From the NCBI GenBank assembly GCA_009937085.1, contig JAACDD010000075.1:1-6969 (forward strand): a DNA stretch of 6,969 nucleotides. Reading direction: 5' to 3'. The notes under the pieces were generated by a model that did not search any database, was not told where the DNA came from, and saw only the letters and a program-made list of their open reading frames with translations. The first letter of the stretch is position 1. Each line of letters starts with the position of its first letter. Position numbers and translations under genes: made by a program. The DNA comes from Bacteroidota bacterium (GTDB lineage: Bacteria; Bacteroidota; Bacteroidia; Flavobacteriales; Flavobacteriaceae). Shown piece by piece: positions 5,934 to 6,969 of this stretch.

Positions 5934-6875
5934 TTATCCAAAACAATGATGTAAAATATCAAAGGCAGTCTCAGCCATTAAATTTCCTTTATTGTCTAGC
6001 AAGGGGTTAATTTCGGTAAACTCAGTTGCTATCACTTTATTGGTTTTCAAAAATGCAGAAATTATGGTCTTTACCTCATTAGGAGTAAATCCTAAGGGAA
6101 CAGGAGTTCCGGTTCCGCTAGAAACATAGTCACAGTCTAAACTGTCAACATCAAATGTTATGTAAATGGCATCGCAATCTGCTAACTTCTCAATAGCTTC
6201 ATTTACGCATTTTTCTATTCCTCTAAAACGGATTTCAGGAACACTGTAGTTTTTAATGTGATTACTGTTTATAAGCGTGTCTTCTGCTGTTTCTGTGTCT
6301 CTAACCCCAAAGTACACGAGATTTTGTGTTTCAAACTTAGGATTATTTATACCAATTGTTTTTAAGGATTCCCACGCCTTGAGTGTGTCTTTGTCTGGAG
6401 TATTGGATTTCATTTTTATATTGTCTTCCTGCATTGCAGCCGCTAAGGGCATGCCATGTATGTTTCCAGAAGGGGAGGTGTATGGTGTATGCAAATCAGC
6501 ATGTGCGTCAATCCATACAACACCCAGTCGTTGTGTGGGATTTTTGGTTTTAATTCCAGCAATAGTACCTAAAGCCGATGAATGATCGCCAGAAAGCACT
6601 AAGGGAAACTCCTCTTTTTCGAGAGTTTTTTTTACGGCTTCGGCAACTCTTTGGCATTGCTCAACAACAAAGTTAATTCGCTTTGCAGATGAATTTTGAA
6701 CTTTGTTGTAGATACTTTCGTTATGTGTTTTTACATCTATAAATGCGGTTCTGTTAAAAAAGTCGTTTTCTGCATTGATAGCCGCAATTTCCATGGCATC
6801 AATTCCGATATCTGCCCCCCTAGTTCCAGCGCCAATATCAGATCTGTTTTTAATAATTCTTAGTGTTTTTTTCAT
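5934..6875 (-). CDS. rocF: Arginase (ureohydrolase family)
   Basis: Binuclear manganese hydrolase that splits arginine to ornithine and urea in the cytosol. The 313-residue chain is full length. Metal ligands are visible in order: His98 in GDHSS, Asp123, His125 and Asp127 in DAHADLH, and Asp242 and Asp244 in FDVDSLD. SPSGNIHGMP (134-143) matches the arginase substrate loop, with Ser137, Asn139 and His140 in place, and Glu288 in EINP fits the glutamate that contacts the guanidinium group. SGTGTPVPLG (253-262) is the usual flap after the last metal pair. These features favour arginase over agmatinase or formimidoylglutamase, though substrate cannot be settled by motif alone. The ATG at 6875 has 94 bp upstream inside the window. 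No arginine-catabolic partner gene is adjacent here, so it is probably transcribed alone or with genes beyond the right edge. Confidence 0.88.
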   Translation of the reverse strand: MKKTLRIIKNRSDIGAGTRGADIGIDAMEIAAINAENDFFNRTAFIDVKTHNESIYNKVQNSSAKRINFVVEQCQRVAEAVKKTLEKEEFPLVLSGDHSSALGTIAGIKTKNPTQRLGVVWIDAHADLHTPYTSPSGNIHGMPLAAAMQEDNIKMKSNTPDKDTLKAWESLKTIGINNPKFETQNLVYFGVRDTETAEDTLINSNHIKNYSVPEIRFRGIEKCVNEAIEKLADCDAIYITFDVDSLDCDYVSSGTGTPVPLGFTPNEVKTIISAFLKTNKVIATEFTEINPLLDNKGNLMAETAFDILHHCFG

Positions 6876-6954
6876 GGCCGATAGGGTTGTACTTTTAATT
6901 ATGACGTATTAGTTCATTTAAAATTATAAAAAAAATACTGGAATGTTGATTTTA

Positions 6955-6962
6955 CGAAAGTA
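6955..6962 (-). promoter_or_regulatory. Candidate -7 element upstream of arginase
   Basis: On the minus strand TACTTTCG matches the Bacteroidetes -7 consensus TAnnTTTG except at one position. Its -33 partner would lie beyond the right edge of the window, so it cannot be tested. A start just downstream would give a leader of about 70-75 bases before the arginase ATG. That leader contains a T-rich tract (around 6927-6936 on the minus strand) and no other structure I can support. Confidence 0.22.
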
Positions 6963-6969
6963 GGAACAA

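Noticed and set aside
5934..5942. DnaA-box-like TTATCCAAA near parAB
   Set aside because: One mismatch from TTATCCACA, a single isolated copy, and it is formed by the arginase stop and last codons. There is no cluster or AT-rich unwinding region to suggest an origin.
6277..6585. 102-codon plus-strand open frame
   Set aside because: Antisense to arginase, including the metal-binding segment, with no domain of its own.

Overview
The window reads as a stretch of chromosome from a low-GC Bacteroidetes, most probably a member of the Flavobacteriaceae. Supporting signs are the gene content (DUF5683 between parB and dapB, a long LepB with a multi-spanning N-terminus, a DivIC/FtsB-type protein after udk), AT-rich DNA, and start codons without recognisable Shine-Dalgarno sequences. 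This assignment is by recognition of protein families, not by database search.

All nine genes lie on the minus strand, so transcription runs from right to left. In order of transcription: an arginase (6875-5934) with its own upstream region at the right edge; a 118-bp gap; uridine kinase udk (5815-5168) overlapping a small DivIC/FtsB-like division protein (5171-4860); a short-chain dehydrogenase with a 2,4-dienoyl-CoA-reductase-type active site (4846-3971); a 62-bp gap holding a candidate promoter and a small inverted repeat; then the tightly packed group parA (3908-3144), parB (3142-2288), DUF5683 (2291-1746), dapB (1744-1040) and lepB (1026 to beyond position 1, cut by the window edge).

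Functionally the left two thirds is a growth-and-division neighbourhood: ParA/ParB partition the chromosome, DapB supplies lysine and, where the cell wall uses it, meso-diaminopimelate for peptidoglycan, LepB removes signal peptides from exported proteins, and the DivIC/FtsB-like protein belongs to the divisome. The DUF5683 protein, of unknown function, is translationally coupled to parB and carries a signal peptide that LepB could process. Udk (pyrimidine salvage), the SDR (probably lipid metabolism) and arginase (arginine breakdown) are metabolic.

I see no tRNA, rRNA, CRISPR array, insertion sequence, phage gene or sign of recent transfer. I do not find a convincing undescribed system here. 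The points most worth a second look are the DUF5683 protein inside the partition operon, the non-standard active-site arrangement of the SDR, two start-codon decisions (GTG for DUF5683, an internal ATG for the SDR), and the inverted repeat in the parA promoter region.
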